From: an uncultured Verrucomicrobiota bacterium | Lineage (GTDB): Bacteria > Verrucomicrobiota > Verrucomicrobiae > Verrucomicrobiales > DEV007 | Length of the DNA: 23,998 nucleotides | Direction: 5' to 3' | NCBI GenBank assembly: GCA_902591645.1 | Contig: CACJBM010000029.1 | Coordinates: 1 to 23,998 of the forward strand | Made by a program: the position numbers and the translations under genes | Shown: positions 23,411 to 23,998 of the stretch, piece after piece | Numbering within the stretch: position 1 is the first letter of the stretch | Layout of the letters: every line of letters begins with the position of its first letter | The notes under the pieces: model-generated | Told to the model about the DNA's origin: nothing | The model's database searches: none | The model's input: only the letters and a program-made list of their open reading frames with translations

Positions 23411-23998
23411 GTGTTAATCTCCTCAAAAACAGTTCTCATAATTCCCAGCGCTTCCATTATATCGTTTTCCTTCACAATGAGAGGAGGAAGCCACCTAACA
23501 ACATCTGGACCAGCAGGAACAGTCAGTAAACCTGATTCCGCCAACAACTCAACGAGAAAAAGAGCTGGTGTTTTATCAGTTTTTTGAAAATTCCCTATCC
23601 CATTAATTGCATTAACATCAATCTGAAATCCAAGCATAAGACCAAGGCCCCGCAATTCAGTAATAAACGGTATCGGTTGCGATTGCACCTCTCGATTGAT
23701 CATTGCATTCATCTTTATTACATCGTCACAAATATTCTCATCAATAATTTTTCTAACTACTGCTGATGCAACTGAACTGACTAACGGAGATCCTCCAAAA
23801 GTTGAACCATGAGTTCCAGGCCCTAATAAATCACAGAGCAATGAGTCTTTAACAATTTTGTCTCTTATCCATATTGCTCCTATAGGAAATCCCCCACCCA
23901 ATCCCTTTGCCCATGATATTGCATCAGGTTTTATTTCCGAATCATTAGATATCATTCTCCATCCGCACAAGTCACCACATCGGCCAATCCCGCATTGA
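23407..23998 (-). CDS. argD: Acetylornithine aminotransferase, N-terminus beyond the window
   Basis: This is the C-terminal part (196 residues visible) of a class III pyridoxal-phosphate aminotransferase. It is open at the right edge: the frame continues upstream of a TTG at 23970 as QCGIGRCGDL, matching the Q-x-G-x-GR-x-G block of the family, so the true start is outside. The pyridoxal-phosphate lysine is in SWAKGLGGGFPIGA (codon at 23905-23907), followed by GTHGSTFGGSPLVSSVA, RGLGLMLGFQI and the C-terminal VRWLPPLIVKENDI. ArgD makes N-acetylornithine from the semialdehyde; the overlapping argF supports this assignment over other class III aminotransferases such as succinylornithine or 4-aminobutyrate transaminase. 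The stop TGA overlaps the argF ATG. Confidence 0.92.
   Translation of the reverse strand, partial: QCGIGRCGDLCGWRMISNDSEIKPDAISWAKGLGGGFPIGAIWIRDKIVKDSLLCDLLGPGTHGSTFGGSPLVSSVASAVVRKIIDENICDDVIKMNAMINREVQSQPIPFITELRGLGLMLGFQIDVNAINGIGNFQKTDKTPALFLVELLAESGLLTVPAGPDVVRWLPPLIVKENDIMEALGIMRTVFEEINT
23419..23424 (-). promoter_or_regulatory. Shine-Dalgarno site of argF inside argD
   Basis: GAGGAG on the minus strand lies eight bases before the argF ATG, within the last codons of argD. It is the clearest Shine-Dalgarno site I found in the window, and shows that this organism does use such sites inside operons even though most genes here that start a transcript lack one. Confidence 0.75.

Noticed and set aside
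1..23998. Mobile element, phage, CRISPR or defence system
   Set aside because: No transposase, integrase, phage structural gene, direct-repeat array or recognisable defence gene is present; the gene set is mainly metabolic and housekeeping.

Overview
The window is a chromosomal, housekeeping-type segment from a low-GC (roughly 39 percent by eye) Gram-negative bacterium. The best guess is a member of the PVC superphylum, most likely Verrucomicrobiota. That guess rests on three things: a secreted PQQ-like beta-propeller protein with the WRGPNRDG-type opening, a secreted HEAT/TPR protein ending in an HAWLLS...LEPENGAFLDTLAE-type TPR block, and the scarcity of Shine-Dalgarno sites. No database search was possible, so the taxonomy is inference. 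There are no rRNA or tRNA genes, CRISPR arrays, insertion sequences or phage genes that I can see, and coding density is about 95 percent with no gene-free gap over 300 bases.

Layout. Bases 1-6103 hold a minus-strand block read as ompH-like, scpB, pheA and gltB (open at the left edge). Bases 6278-10244 carry two exported plus-strand proteins, a HEAT/TPR repeat protein and a PQQ-like beta-propeller protein. ilvD (minus) and serA (plus) diverge from a shared 130-150 base region. A hybrid sensor-kinase-like gene (minus) converges on serA and diverges from the plus-strand cluster polX, plsY, gpsA. Next come an unrecognised 499-residue protein and an APS kinase with a degenerate ATP-sulfurylase domain at its N-terminus. 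argD (open at the right edge) and argF lie on the minus strand and meet the APS kinase gene tail to tail with one base between stops.

How the genes fit together. Much of the window is amino-acid metabolism: glutamate (gltB), phenylalanine (pheA), branched-chain (ilvD), serine (serA) and arginine (argD-argF). plsY and gpsA are coupled by an ATGA overlap and carry out consecutive steps: GpsA makes sn-glycerol-3-phosphate and PlsY acylates it. scpB serves chromosome segregation, polX DNA repair, and the ompH-like gene envelope biogenesis.

The most unusual items are: (1) the APS kinase whose attached ATP-sulfurylase domain has lost most of its catalytic motifs; (2) the sensor kinase whose H-box histidine is aspartate and whose N-terminal receiver lacks the phospho-acceptor, while its ATPase and C-terminal receiver look usable; (3) dihydroxy-acid dehydratase carrying a lysine/alanine histone H1-like tail encoded by 12-base tandem repeats; (4) the unrecognised 499-residue basic/acidic protein; and (5) several -10 boxes so close to start codons that leaderless mRNAs are predicted. 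I found no multi-gene system that I would call wholly new.
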